A stretch of DNA of 64,000 nt from Paragorgia papillata (GCA_035771165.1 JAWNZC010000322.1:6558501-6622500), one strand, 5' to 3'. Shown: positions 33,640 through 45,690, numbered from the stretch's first letter. Notes: a model not told the origin generated them from the sequence alone. A program made the numbers and translations.

Positions 33640-33875
33640 TCTCGAAAAGAACGACTTTTGAATCTCGTAAGATATTTTCTGTTCTCACAAACCGAATCAA
33701 TTGTATCCCCCGAACGAGCTTTAAGGTTACAAAACATGGAATTAACTTGGTCTCCCAAAGGAGATATTTTTTGGTTCCCACACAGGGAATAAATTCTGTC
33801 TCCCGAAGGAGTTTCATGATTTCCAATAATGAACTAATTTTGCCTCCCGAAAGAGTTTTATGTTACCTGGTTTTA
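33640..33875 (+). repeat. Degenerate 45-bp tandem repeat
   Basis: Four imperfect units each begin near a G(T/C)(C/A)TCCC(C/A/G)AA(C/A/G)GAG motif (33704, 33750, 33798, 33843) and continue with AT-rich text ending in AATTCTGT-like sequence. The repeat is open in one plus-strand frame (33633-33950) but the product is not recognisable. Confidence 0.5.
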
Positions 33876-34719
33876 ATTCGACTGGTGCTTTGCAAACTCT
33901 CGATCAGTTCTGGCCTTAACCGCCAAGGAGCACCGTTACTCCAGAACTAGGAAACCCTTTCAATCCACCAGCATTACACAGTAGTCGAAAGCGCTGCCAA
34001 ATCAGATTTCTAAATTTATTAAAATGCATGACTTACTTTCTTAACTTGTCTTTTTACATGTACTTTGAACCACATGAGGCCACAAAATTGAAAAAAACCC
34101 AACTGAAAGTCGCGGATCACAACACTGCCACGTGACCCACAGCACTGTCGTACTTGCCCGCCTAATCCCGAAGTGCAATTCGTGTTCTGATTGGATCCAT
34201 AAGTACCGATAACTTCCGAAATGTTAACACCGAAATTCGTCACCCAATCGGAACGTCATCTCATGACATAATGCCACAGCTTCAATAGAAGCAGTGACAC
34301 AAAAACAGACCACAAAAGCAAAAAAAATCATTTAAAAAATTAAAAATCCTAAAATATTTTACAGAATCATTATATAGATCATCAATTACTATTTACAAAA
34401 ACTAACAATATAATATAATATAATACTAACAGTTGAAGACGCCAAGACGCAAAGTAACTTTCCAACGTTTATTTTGCAGGATTTTCGGAGAGCGAAATCT
34501 TATATTAGTAACTGATAAGTGATAACTGCTCCCAAGCACCACAGCCCCAGAGACGGGGGGGGGGGGGGGGGAGGTGCAACCTGCTAACTTTCAGATGTTT
34601 GGGGCCCCACAATCTAAATTTGCCCCAGGGCCCCAGAGGTCCTTAATCCGCCCATGCAGAAAAGTACTGTCTTGTGAATAAATTTTCTTTGAGCTATTTT
34701 ATTCAGAAAACTTTTTGAG

Positions 34720-34795
34720 TTCCCAAGATGGACTCGCACCCACAATCTTCTGATCACCGCGGTAGGACGGTCTATTAACCGTTGAGCTACTGGAC
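34720..34795 (-). repeat. tRNA-like SINE head 1
   Basis: Minus strand: A-box-like TAGCTCAACGG (34780-34790 region) and B box GGTGCGAGTCC (34730-34740), tRNA-like spacing, followed by ATCTTGGGAAC. The B box deviates from the consensus GGTTCGAxTCC by one base. Confidence 0.55.
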
Positions 34796-34925
34796 TTAAA
34801 ACCCAATTATCATGTACCAAGCCAGCATTTAAGAACGTTGTATACTGTATATGTCGAACGTTTACGAGCATGGTGTGATACAAAAGACGTTTAGTTGATG
34901 GTTGTCAAGCTCAGAAATATTTCTT

Positions 34926-34988
34926 GTCCCAGACAGGGATCGAACTGTTAGAAGGTTGCACGTTCGGTCCTTGTCCGGGGCACAGAAA
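34926..34988. repeat. Inverted pair of tRNA B-box pieces
   Basis: CAGTTCGATCCCTGTC (minus) and GCACGTTCGGTCCTTGTC (plus) lie head to head within 63 bp, forming a palindrome bracketed by AAATATTTC motifs. They look like two truncated tRNA-derived SINE ends. Confidence 0.45.
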
Positions 34989-35075
34989 TATTTCCTAAGT
35001 ATTAGAGCTTGGGTACGAGGTTGATGTCTACCCGCATGTACTTGTAAATTGTAGTGTATAAATGAAACTCAATGT

Positions 35076-35154
35076 CCTAGTAGCTCAATGGTTACTTATC
35101 AGAGCGTCTCACCGGCAATCAGAAGGTTTTGTGTTCGAGTCCCGCTTGGGAACT
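35076..35154 (+). repeat. tRNA-like SINE head 2
   Basis: Plus strand: A-box-like TAGCTCAATGG, AGAGCGTCTCA, and B box TGTTCGAGTCC (35132-35142), then CGCTTGGGAACTCAG. It is related to the minus-strand head at 34720. Pol III promoters are plausible but the fold is imperfect. Confidence 0.6.
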
Positions 35155-35502
35155 CAGCCAGGGGCAGATTTAGGGTACTTCAAACACGTCATGCGACGTA
35201 GACAAAAATCCCAGACTAATTTATTCATGAATTAATTAGTTGGAAAAATTATTTTTCATTTTTGCACGTTTTATTCGTTAGCGCTATATCCATTCTCGTA
35301 CCCAGACCCTCGCGAAGGCTCTAGCGCTGACACAAATCTATTCATAGACCCGTGCAAGCTCGTTCCCAGAGCCCACGTTCCCCTTACCCAGCGGGCGGGA
35401 AACGAGAGGCTCTGGGATAATCCGTTTACGCCATCACAGGATTCTTGTTATGCGGAACGAGCTTGAGACCCGTGTTCTTCGTCCAGAATCTGGACGAAAC
35501 CC

Positions 35503-35688
35503 AATCTCGTTCCCAGAGCCCACGTTCCCCACCCGGGAAACGAGAGACTCTGGGATAATCCGTTTCACATCGATATTTCATTGGCTGATGAACACAGTGA
35601 ACTGTGATGGCGTGAACGGATTATCCCAGAGCCTCTCGTTTCCCGCCCGCTGGGCCGTAAGGGGAACGTGGGCTCTGGGAACGAGATT
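35503..35688 (+). mobile_element. MITE with 28-bp perfect TIRs and 11-bp TSD
   Basis: It starts AATCTCGTTCCCAGAGCCCA and ends with the exact inverse over 28 bp. GGACGAAACCC flanks both sides (35492-35502 and 35689-35699). It is 186 bp. Another member lacking one arm lies just upstream (about 35357-35426, CGTTCCCAGAGCCCACG...GAGAGGCTCTGGG). A long duplication suggests a MULE or Kolobok-like mechanism, undecided. Confidence 0.8.
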
Positions 35689-35699
35689 GGACGAAACCC

Positions 35700-36136
35700 C
35701 GATTCGAAACCCTGATTGGTTGAGAGACAAAAGCCGGAAATACATCAACGGAAATTAAGTAATTAACTGATTCGAAAATCGAAAGTTGCCGAGAAGCCGC
35801 CCAGACTCCTACTAGAAAGTTTGTGTTTTCTCAAATTAATACCGTTAGCGTTTTTTGCCATTTTCATGGACAAGAGCGATTAAAGAAGCTGAAGAAGGAA
35901 CTTCCGCGTTTTTTTTGAAGGAAGAGCAAGAGCTGTGCAATGTGTATTGAATGCCAGCCTTGTCGTCTGACTACGGGAAGAAACAATTGCGCTTGAAGGC
36001 CTTGAAAGTTCATTCTGATCGGAAAAGCGAACGCAGTGTCCGTAATTTATAGTCTACTGGAACTTATACGCAAGTACTGTACGTATAAAGTTGAATAGAC
36101 CACTTGCACTTATTCCCTTGGTGGAGGACAAATGCT
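35700..36136. other. Intergenic, no gene seen
   Basis: Short ORFs only, no family resemblance. Confidence 0.4.
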
Positions 36137-36517
36137 CTTTAATTTAGTATAAGTCTCCAGAGTGGCACAGACCCATGAACGACGCAGGCGAGCTAGTTAA
36201 ACAAATTGGAGCGCGGCGTCATTAATAAGACTGAGGTAATCTGAAATATGCAACTGACGCCGCGACGCAATTTGTTTAAAGCTTGCCTGCGTCTTTCATG
36301 GGTCTGTGCCACTCTGGAGACTTATACTAAATTAAAGAGTATGAAATTATGTACAATATATGTTAATTTGAAGAAAATCGTATAGAATAGCGCCTGAGAA
36401 AATTGTGTTTATATCTGAACCAATCGTAGTAATGACGCCGCGCCGCAATTTGTTTAACGCTCGCCTGCGTCTTTCATGGGTCTGTGCCACTCTGGAGGCT
36501 TATACTAAATTAAAGGG
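36137..36517. repeat. Palindrome with a partial tandem copy
   Basis: Bases 36137-36337 form an inverted repeat with arms of about 90 bp (CTTTAATTTAGTATAAGTCTCC... and its inverse, including GGCACAGACCCATGAA and GCAGGCGAGC). The right arm is repeated directly at about 36431-36515 (GTCTTTCATGGGTCTGTGCC), and the following 85 bp (AATCGTATAGAATAGCGCC) are also duplicated, at about 36378 and 36556. Likely a MITE that duplicated one arm. Confidence 0.75.
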
Positions 36518-36617
36518 CATGAAATTCTGTACAACATGTGTAAACTTAAAAAAAATCGTATAGAATAGCGCCTGAGAAAATTGTGTTTATATCTGAGGTA
36601 ATCTGAAATATGCAACG

Positions 36618-37106
36618 CAACCCCCGTCAGTCGTATTAATAACGCCAAATCGAAGGCTGAATGTGGTGTATACTTCACAGCGGTGATGAAGCCTCTGCGG
36701 AGGAGAGATAGGGTGACGAGATTGCTGATTTAATAGAGACTGACAAACACGGCGCTGACTCTGCGAGAACTGAGACAGAGTGAACTTGCAAATACAACAG
36801 TTTATACATGCTGATGCACGCCTAGAAACAAGAAAAACTCGTCAATGCTTGGAAATAAATAAAAATTCTGTATATAATTACAATATTAATAGTTGAGGCA
36901 AATTATAAGCTGTCCCTTATTTTTAATCCTTCGAAGAAAGGCAAATAATTCCCAATGTTTAAGGCTAAAGCCATACCTTCCTGTGTTAAAGTTTAAATCT
37001 TCGTCAGTCAACGTACCATCAACGTATATATTTGAAATCTATATTCATGTATAAGTTTTCTTACCTTCTAAATGAATCTTATCGTCCTTAAAAAAGGTCT
37101 TTATTT
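36618..37106. other. Intergenic, no gene seen
   Basis: AT-rich sequence without supported features. Confidence 0.4.
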
Positions 37107-37211
37107 AACAATTATTCGCCGAAGGCGAGGTGAATATCGGTGTATAATAACCGAGACGAAGTCGAGGTTATTATTCACCGATATTCACTGAGCCTGAGGC
37201 GAATAATTGTT
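37107..37211. repeat. 105-bp inverted-repeat MITE
   Basis: Arms AACAATTATTCGCC and GTGAATATCGGTG pair with their inverses at the right side (GGCGAATAATTGTT), with central GAGACGAAGTC. Flanks show no certain duplication. Confidence 0.65.
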
Positions 37212-37789
37212 TTAGTATAAATACACATTTTCATACTTTTAGCAACAGCGTTTTCTTTAAAATTGTTAATTTCCTCTTCTGTCATTGACAAACCAGCTGG
37301 CGGCCATTTTGAATAAACGCTGTAGGTGATTATCGGGAATTAATCTGAGGTAACTCGACCAATCATCGCACGAGATTTTCTATAATCACCTGTGTATTCA
37401 TACTAAAATCGCTTTAACACAACTCTTGTTTCTTGTCTTCGATATTTAAGTGAGGACAACTTGCAATTGGGTTGCTTTGATTTTTGATGGCGTACTATAT
37501 CACATTCTCTAAAGCGCAATTCGGCTTACGTTCGTGAGCGTTCGTACAACGTTCGTTCATACGAATAAACTCTGAAGTATGCACTCTTTGTGACGTCATG
37601 ACGTGTTGACCATCGTCAGACAAGCAACCAGTATCCGCAAAAATGATAGCCTGCGTAGCCGGCGCTGGGGATTGGGACGGACAGTGAAAGGAGCGCCTGC
37701 AGTCACCCATCGTCATTTTTCGCAAAGAGAGTTTGAATTTCCGCTGCAGACGTTGGCGAAGAAGAGCGTTGTGAAAATGTGCCTTGCAT

Positions 37790-38099
37790 CAGTGATGTTT
37801 TCCAAATTTTAGAAGTGGGGGAACGCTAACTGAAGTCAAATGGGCGGGCCACTGGTCGTAAAATTAAATGGGCGTGGCTCCTGTCGTGAAAGTTAATGGG
37901 TGTGTGAAAAGACTACTAAAAGCCTGGCTCAGGCTAGCTGGTTGGCTAACTTGGTTGAAAACGAGTACACTCATTGACTCAAAGCAAAAATAGTGCAGTG
38001 TTGAACGGTGTTGCACTACGTTTTATTTTTGTTAGGGGCCGGAACGGCGTTGGGTGAACGCCGTTCCCGGCCCCGCGTTCCCCCTGAAAAACATCACTG
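37790..38099 (-). mobile_element. Short hAT-type MITE, relative of 4131-5068
   Basis: Termini CAGTGATGTTTTCC and GAAAAACATCACTG, flanked by CCTTGCAT (37782-37789) and CCTTGCAA (38100-38107), an 8-bp duplication with one mismatch. It shares the subterminal GGGGGAACGC and the internal GCCACGCCCATTT text with the 4131-5068 element, in opposite orientation. Confidence 0.75.
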
Positions 38100-38107
38100 C
38101 CTTGCAA

Positions 38108-38655
38108 TTGCATATAATATTATTAAGGAAACGAGCTCAAAATAAACTGAGATTGAGAAGAGAGTGGCCATAAGGCAGCTGCATGTGCATCAGAAGGAAA
38201 ATGTTTATTCGCTGGTTTCCCAACAGTTAATTACGGTAAGATTTTCAGGCAAGACGTGGCCCTTTCGGCGACTTAACGGCGAGTAACTGAATTGTCTGAC
38301 ATTGGCTTGAGCAAAACATCATATAGAATTTCTTACACTCGCATTTGATTCGAATCAGTGGGATCTACTCAGGCGTACTTCTCCTGCTGCATTGGCCATC
38401 AGCGCCAGTTATCAGTGGAAAATAAAATTCGCTATTAAATTTAACTCAGTATTATTGATGTGAGTGCGAATGTCGCGAGATGTTATGATTATATTTATAT
38501 TGATCGTCGTCATAGTCGTTACATACACATATATTATAACTACGAAAATAATCTGCCTGAGCTTTCTGTAGCCCACTCAACATAAATTGTTTAATTATTT
38601 AAATGGCCCTCTTGTAGCCCTCCTAAACCCGCGCCCCAGAACAAGCTAAGTGCCT
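38108..38655. other. Junction region before copy B, no gene
   Basis: Non-coding sequence directly left of the duplication start at 38656. I see no transposon terminus or long repeat at the join itself, but the matching left flank of copy A lies outside the window, so the real breakpoint may be further left. Confidence 0.45.
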
Positions 38656-38849
38656 GACACGCAGGCTAGACCTCTTGCGGACACATGCGCATGCCATGCA
38701 ATTTGATATACACAAGCAACGGAAGCACAATTCCCAATGAATGAGTCATCTCCTCAAACACTGAAAGCGTCCCACCTCCCACGTGTGAGGCAATCGTGCA
38801 TAGCAAATAACCAGTTACCAACGGTAATTACTTGCATGATTGCTCTGAT

Positions 38850-39857
38850 CATAGGCGTACGGGCCGGGGGAGATGGGGAGGCTGCAGCCCCAGTTAACTG
38901 GAGAAATTGATCGCCCGAAATCGTCTCGTAATTCGGGCAAAAAGGGTTTTGTCATTAATATTTTAACACATTGACATTGAGGTTCAACCCGAGCCTCTGT
39001 TCAGTGTTCACCTGCATGCGTTTGGTATAAACTTTTAAGTCATATAATAGTCCTTAGTTGATGTCTTCTACGACATCATCGCTTCAGTCTTTTTTGGCTG
39101 CCTATTCAAATACCAAACCTAGATGTCTCCATCAAGAAAGCTTCGATTTGATGTGGTCATCACTCATGCGCAAACTTAATTCTGTTCCACTTTGATTCAA
39201 AGCTTAACCAACAGGTGCGCACACTAATTTACTCTTTTGATACATGTTCGTGTGGACGCAAATACTATCACCTCAAAATGTCTGAAAAGTTTATGGCTTG
39301 GAAGCTAAAATACTGAAAATACTTTCCAGAAAGGGCAGAAAATACGTTTTGGAGGTTTCAAAATTCAAAATTTTCTGCCCTACACTTGCCTTGACATGAG
39401 GTTCAGAAGTCTAAACACCTTTCATTGCTAAGAAGAACAGTCGATTCAGTCCACTGTTAGAACGCGAGCTATCGTGCTGCCTCTGAGCTAGTGCAAAACT
39501 GGCCAGCGGAAAACTATTTTTCTATCACCAGCTACTACGCGCATTGACGGATGCATGGGATCGAGCTTAATTTGAAGGCGGGATCAAGGTGTGCTGACTG
39601 TACATTTGCAGACAGTGTTTTCTGCAGTTCTCCAGCCGATGCAAATATCAAATTTACATCGATCGGGGATCTATGGCGTTGACAATCAATTTCTCAATAG
39701 CGAGAAAGCAATTTTCGAGAAACTTCATACCAACGGGCACATGCGAGAGAATGACGCGATGACGTAATTTATTGTCATGTGATGGCATATGACGTCACAG
39801 TTTATTCGGGCAAATTCTGCTCAGCCCCCCTTACCGAATTTTGCCCGTACGCCTATG
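38850..39857 (+). mobile_element. Non-autonomous hAT-type MITE, 8-bp TSD (copy B)
   Basis: Duplicate of the 202-1213 element with the same 15-bp TIRs and the same GCTCTGAT duplication at 38842-38849 and 39858-39865. It is 1008 bp, shorter mainly through loss of C residues near the left end. The shared insertion site shows that insertion preceded the large duplication. Confidence 0.85.
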
Positions 39858-40107
39858 GCTCTGATACTCTCTCACAATGCCCATGTGGGTCGTTTGTGGT
39901 GTCTCACCGTGTTTGAGGTGGTGACTCATTTATCAGAAACGCAAACAAGATAGAATCTTGATTCTGCGACTCCGAATAACTCACACACTAATGTCTTTTT
40001 GTAATAACAAATTATGACACTTTGACTACACAGTCTACACTGGGTTAGAACCAGCCAGGATCAGAGTTTTAATATCGGCCTGGCCGACAGTCACCCACAG
40101 CGGCACC

Positions 40108-42077
40108 ATGCCGAAGATTATCGAAAAAAAATATCGAGCGCAGAAATACCGCCAGGAATGGGAAAGAGAAAGTTGGGCGAGTGGTTGGTTATCTATGTCA
40201 CAGCGTGGAGGGAAAGCACACTGTTCCTTCTGTGACAAAGATCTTGTGCGTGGAAAATCCGAACTCATTGGCCACACAAAATCAACTACCCATATTCGCC
40301 TGGCAAAGAGCTCAAAAGAGAACCGTCCTATGGTTGCTTTTTTGAATACGAGCGATTGTTCCAACATAAAAGCAGAGCTGAATACCGTGGCCCTGATGGC
40401 AAGGAAGAATATTTCTTTCAACTTCCTTGATCAGCTAACCGAAACATTACATTTTATTGCTGACGACTCCAAGGCTGTCAAAGGTATGACATGCAACAGA
40501 ACTAAGGGAACTTATTTGCTCACTGAATGCCTTTCTGTCCATGCCCATGGGAAGCTGGTTGACGAAATAATGCAGGCCAGAAGGATTTCCATCCTCTGTG
40601 ACAAAGCCACCGATATTACGATGAATAAAATCTTCTGCGTAAATGTGCGCTTCTTGCCAAGAGGTTCGACTGAGCCAGTGACAAAGCTTTATCGCTTGCT
40701 GCCAGTCGAAAATGGAAAAGCAGATGGCTTGTTCGAGTCCCTAAAAGCGGCCTTGGAGGAAGATGGGATAACCTGGGACAAGGTTGTTGGTCACGCATCA
40801 GACGGCGAGAACCTCATGCAAGGACAAAACAATTCCTTTTTGACCAGAATGCAAGATGCGGCCGGCTCAGACATTTTCGTTCTGAAATGCTTCTGCCACT
40901 CTTTTCATCTTGTTGCTGAACATGCTTGTGAAGTCCTGTCTAAAACCGCAGAGCAACTGTACCACGACATCTACAATTATTTTAAAAATTCGCCAAACCG
41001 ACAAAAAAGTTACGAAGAGTTCCAGCATTTTGCGCAGTGTGAGCCACACAAGATCCTAAAGCCATGCCAAACCCGATAGTTGTCTGTTTCACAATGTGTG
41101 AAACGGATTTTGGAACAATGGACAGCTCTTGAGTTGTTTTTTGTGTCCGAAGCCTTCGAGACCAAATCTCCGGCAGCAGAGAGGATTCTCCAGTCCCTCA
41201 GATCTCCTTATATCGAAGCTACGCTGGAATTCACGGACTACGTGCTTGGTGATTTAACCGGTCTCAACACGCTGTTTCAGTCGGATGCTTTCAGACTACA
41301 TCGACTACTGCCAGAGGTTGAGCGCGTCATTCGAATGTTCTGCCAAAACTTCATGGTGAGGGAGACAGCCCAATTGGGAAAGATTGATGTCGACGACCAA
41401 TCCAAGTGGCTTCCACTAGACAAGGTGTACTCCGGCCTTTTGGCAACCGAGACAGTGAGAACCATGATGCATTGATGCCACATCAACGAGAAAGCTTTTT
41501 GACACGGTGTCGCGACTGGTATCGAGTGGCAGTACGTCAAATACTCCAGCGCATTGATGTTTCCAGTCCTATCCTGGAAGCCCTGAAGGATGACGACCAC
41601 AATGCCATCTTAAAAGGCACGGCTGAAATCAAGTCAGCGGGATCATTGGCCTCCAAACTTCCCCGCCAGCTCTCTGAATGTGGTGCACAAGTGATAGATC
41701 GACAGTGGCGTTCTTTACTGATTGATGACGAAGTCAAGAATGTAGGATGGGAAAGAAAAAGTATTGCTTAATTTTGGAAGGCAATGGCTGAAATAGAAGC
41801 ATACAAGGAGCTAGCTATGTTTTTTCTTGAGATAATTGCACTACCTCAAAGTACTGCTGTTGTCGAAAGAACATTTTCTAAAATAAATAACAATAAAACC
41901 AAGTTGCGAAATGCGCTGGGTGTGCGCACGGTCGAAGCCATTGTTAAAGTAAGCGAGAGGTTCCACACCAATTTTGATGTCGACAGGCGACTCATCCATC
42001 TTCATTCCAAGGCAAGAGGAAGCTATATGCAAAAGTATATCGAGGAAGAACGCAAAACCGTTGAAGACACTTTATAA
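40108..42077 (+). pseudogene. hAT-family transposase, decayed (copy B)
   Basis: Same gene as 1464-3431. The 323-residue N-terminal part (40108-41079) has the CSFC zinc-finger-like motif, CDKATDI and HASDGENL acidic motifs. The TAG replacing tryptophan at 41077-41079 and the TAA before the C-terminal block (41769-41771) are shared with copy A, so they predate the duplication. Copy B lacks the extra A of copy A, so the second segment stays open to 41475 (131 codons). A frame change near 41410-41475 then leads to the TRCRDWYRVAV segment (to 41771). The C-terminal dimerisation segment 41784-42077 contains LPQSTAVVERTFSKI. Less broken than copy A but still a pseudogene. Confidence 0.85.
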
Positions 42078-42775
42078 AACAATTCTACATTGCTAAAATT
42101 TAAAAACAATTTTGAACTTTTTACCGTAGATGTAAATATAAATTATTGTCGTAATACTATATGGCTATTTTGAGCCGAACATTTTTAAATTTATAACATT
42201 TTCAGTTCAGGTAACCCATAAACTTTGGTATAAAATAATTTATGATTGTCTTTGATGCATTCATAGTGCGTTAGAGTGATCCTCTAGGTTAGCTTGACGT
42301 TATTACTGACCTTAACTCAAAATACATAATAAACCAGTTTAATTAGTTCCCCTATTCCATCTACGTGTCTTCATTTCTAATTCTACCTGTAATATCTGAT
42401 AATTTTGTATTAGTAGTTCTGTATATAATTGGGTCAAATATAAGCAATGAATCTAAATACATTTGTTGTTTTGACCTAAAGGTGGAGTAGCCTGCGAGCA
42501 GGTCTCCGTCGGGCGCTATACTGTGGTGAAGGCGTGGGGTGATTTCGTGTAAAGTAGGGGAACGTGGGGGAAATATGAAAATATCCCCGTAGGGGAAAGT
42601 AGGGGAAAAATAAATACGCTGCCACTCTATCTTACTATTGTTCCCAGTAAACCGCGAAACAACCATTTCTTAAATTGATCACGTGATACGATTTTCTCAT
42701 GCTTGAAATTTGAGATGAAGTGGTCGCACCTTGATTGTTATTCGTTTACTCTCAACCGTCTTGACACGAACAGAG

Positions 42776-43718
42776 CAGTGATGTTTTCCAGGGGGAACGC
42801 GGGGGAACGCCGTCCCCCCACCTTTTTCACCAGGGGAACGGCGTCCCCCCTGCCAAAATCAAACATGGGGGAACGCCGTTCCCCCTGGCAGGGATTAAAT
42901 ATGAGTGAAGTTCAGTGAACGCCGTTCGACACCGTCCAAATAATTTTGGCTATCACTTCTTCTACATACGTGTTATTTTTGGCAATAATTGCTCAGCATC
43001 CTACGTGGAAATACTTCAGAACGTAATTTTGTCACTATTTTAATCTCCCTGAAACTTGATATACTTGCAGAAAATTCTAGCAGACTAGCACAAAAATACT
43101 AGAGTCTGATAATTGACGTCCGCTTAGATAAATACTTATTGTCATAAGCGCGGATAACGTCAGGCAGCAGCCCAGCAGGCCAGCAGGATATAATTAGTAT
43201 AGTCTTTCGCGCAATCGCGAAATTAAACATTAAAATGAACATTAAAATGATCAATGAGAACATAAAATGATTCAATAAGAACATTAACATGATTAAATGG
43301 GAAAGATTCAAGGATATCTATTATCTAAGCTTATTTAGTTACTCGCGAAAACGTCATATTTAACTTGCAAAGTTGCCTGCTTGCCGAGTTGCCGCATACT
43401 CACATAGCACTAATTGCATCATCGAAATTCGAAAGTTAGAAAAAAAAGCTCAGACATTTTAGACATTTTTACATCAAACAGTAGTTTAAATTACAAATCA
43501 GTTTGTCGCCTGCGTTCATAAGCAGAATGTAATATATAATTATCAAATATATTGTTTGTTTAACTAGAATAAATGTGACATATTTTAACAAGCATGTCTA
43601 TTAGACTAAACCCCCGCTTGTTTAATTTCATGGCCATTGGCCACGCCCAATCGAGTGACCACGCCCATTTGATTTTCAAGAGCGTCCCCCCACTTCTAAA
43701 ATTAGCAAAACATCGCTG
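42776..43718 (+). mobile_element. hAT-type MITE with CAGTGATGTTTT ends (copy B)
   Basis: Duplicate of 4131-5068 with the same ends and the same GAACAGAG duplications (42768-42775 and 43719-43726). It is 943 bp with small indels, including a short duplication of CCAGCAGG near 43170. Confidence 0.8.
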
Positions 43719-44459
43719 GAACAGAGCATCGGAACATCTCAACAACGAAAGCTCATGCGTCTTCCAAAAGACGAACAAAAGTATTTTTTTCTTCCAGTTA
43801 CTGTAATCGAAGTTGTTCTTCGCTTAAATACCTGAAGCGACTCATTTTGACTGTCGTTGACTGTTGGGCCGCTTAGCCAGAGCCGTTGTGTTTTCACATG
43901 AGAAGACACAACAGTGTGATCACGTGACGGTTTTCTGAAAGCTTCAAATTAACCAACTGCCTTCTTCCGGTGGCTATTTGAAAACGGTAAGCACTAAATG
44001 CCATACCGTGAGGCCCCTTGAGCCCGCAATACTACGGTCATCTAGGCAAGTGTTGTAGTTAACATCACTGTGCTGCCGATGTCTCCCTTATTAACCTCTG
44101 TAGCAACCTACGTTTAAAATTTCACTTATTCGTGAGAAGGAAGTCCCGCTTGATGACTGGAAAATCGTTCGATTTCTATAAGAAATCTCTAATTTATCGC
44201 AAACCGAACTCGTTGTGAAAAGAATAGCTATCCGAAAGCTATAAGCTTTCGCTTTGGATTTGAGACAGAAACTGGGCATTCGCGTTGGTCAATTGGTGTG
44301 AGCGTCTGAGCCTTTATGCCAAAAAAACCCAACATATACATATATACATATAAAAACATATATATTGAATATATATATATATATATAATTTATTGGAAAC
44401 TATCTAATATATATATATATATAGGTTGTCATTACAATGTGTTTCATGCTTTAAGCCGA

Positions 44460-44608
44460 TTTTCCACTGTCGAATTTTGTCGCGCGAAGCGACATCAGCT
44501 ATTGTCAAAATTTAATAGATTGGAATAGATTTCTAATTAGGTCCACTCGAGAGCTCATGAGACAAAAGAAAAAGGTCGCTTCGCGCGACAAAATTCGCCA
44601 GTGGAAAA
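44460..44608 (+). mobile_element. Small MITE with 32-bp TIRs (copy B)
   Basis: Duplicate of 5821-5969, same length and termini, with a few substitutions in the interior. Confidence 0.65.
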
Positions 44609-44617
44609 CCAACTTTA

Positions 44618-45350
44618 CGCAATCATCAGAAGACTAACAGACTAACGATGTGTCACTGAATTTAAATTTAAATTTAAATTTAAATTTAAATACGCATGTC
44701 TGCGGCGGAAGTGTTTTGAAGTTACACAATAAGTGCTTGTTGACATGGCGACAACTTGATAAAAGTTCATTTCTTTTATTGAGTAAAGGGAAATTCTGAA
44801 ATATAATATGAAATTTCTCAGTAAGGCAGAGTTCGAATCTTTTTTGTCGTTAGTCTTAGACAGAGCGCCCGTCTTTAAAAACGGATAAAAAAGATGCGAA
44901 CTCTGCCTTACTGAGAAATTTCATATTATATTTCAGAATTTCCCTTCTCAAATCATTAATAATTCATGAACCGAAAACAAAGGAAATCAGTACCGAGAGG
45001 GATGTTTTGATATCGGAGGAAGAAATTACATAAATTAAGCCAACTTCGCCTCGATTTTCTCTTAAAATACTGATTTGTTTGAGAAGCTATATCATACACT
45101 CGGAAGAGTGTTTCATCAGGATTCCAAACACCTCGGTGTTTGGAAATCCTGGTATGATATATCACTTCACTCAATAAAAGAAATGAACTTTTATCAAGTT
45201 GTCGCCATTGTCAACAAGCACTTATTGTGTAACTTCAAGGAAATACCACCAGACATTTAACACTTCCACCGCAGACATGCATATTTAAATTTAAATTTAA
45301 ATTTAAATTCAGTGATACATCGTTGGTCCGTTAGTCATCTGATGATTACG
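44618..45350 (+). mobile_element. Foldback MITE, Harbinger-like 3-bp TSD (copy B)
   Basis: Duplicate of 5979-6694 with TTA at 44615-44617 and 45351-45353. It is 733 bp, the extra length coming mainly from more AAATTT units in the left arm (44660-44690). Confidence 0.75.
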
Positions 45351-45429
45351 TTAAGCACGCTGTGGCCTGAGCACGCTGTGAAACACAGTGTATTAATGAC
45401 GACCTGTATATATATTTGATATTTCTCAA

Positions 45430-45690
45430 GACTGGAACACTTTACCAGAAGAACTTCGGAACATTGAACTTTTTTCATTATTTAAACTTAAACTTAAGAA
45501 ATATTTAAAACTTTAATTTTTAGTTTTGTAATTTTTCATTTATATTGTTCTTCCGTATCTGTTATACCGTACCGTTTCTGCTATATCTGTTATATATAAA
45601 TATGTATGTATATGTTTTACTTATGCAGGGCTCCACTGAAAATCACTTTTGTGAGTGGACTTCCTGAATAAATATTGTTACTTGTTACTG
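45430..45690 (+). mobile_element. 5'-truncated LINE tail (copy B)
   Basis: Duplicate of 6775-7036. The reading frame runs 45430-45516 with one S-to-P change (WNTLPEELRN), closer to the usual family motif than copy A, and ends in the same TTGTTACTTGTTAC tail. Confidence 0.65.

Noticed and set aside
27681..34655. One 7-kb element joining the two CAGTGGC-GGATTAA type ends
   Set aside because: The termini match only partly and the flanks show no shared target duplication; unrelated elements and a recombinase gene lie between.
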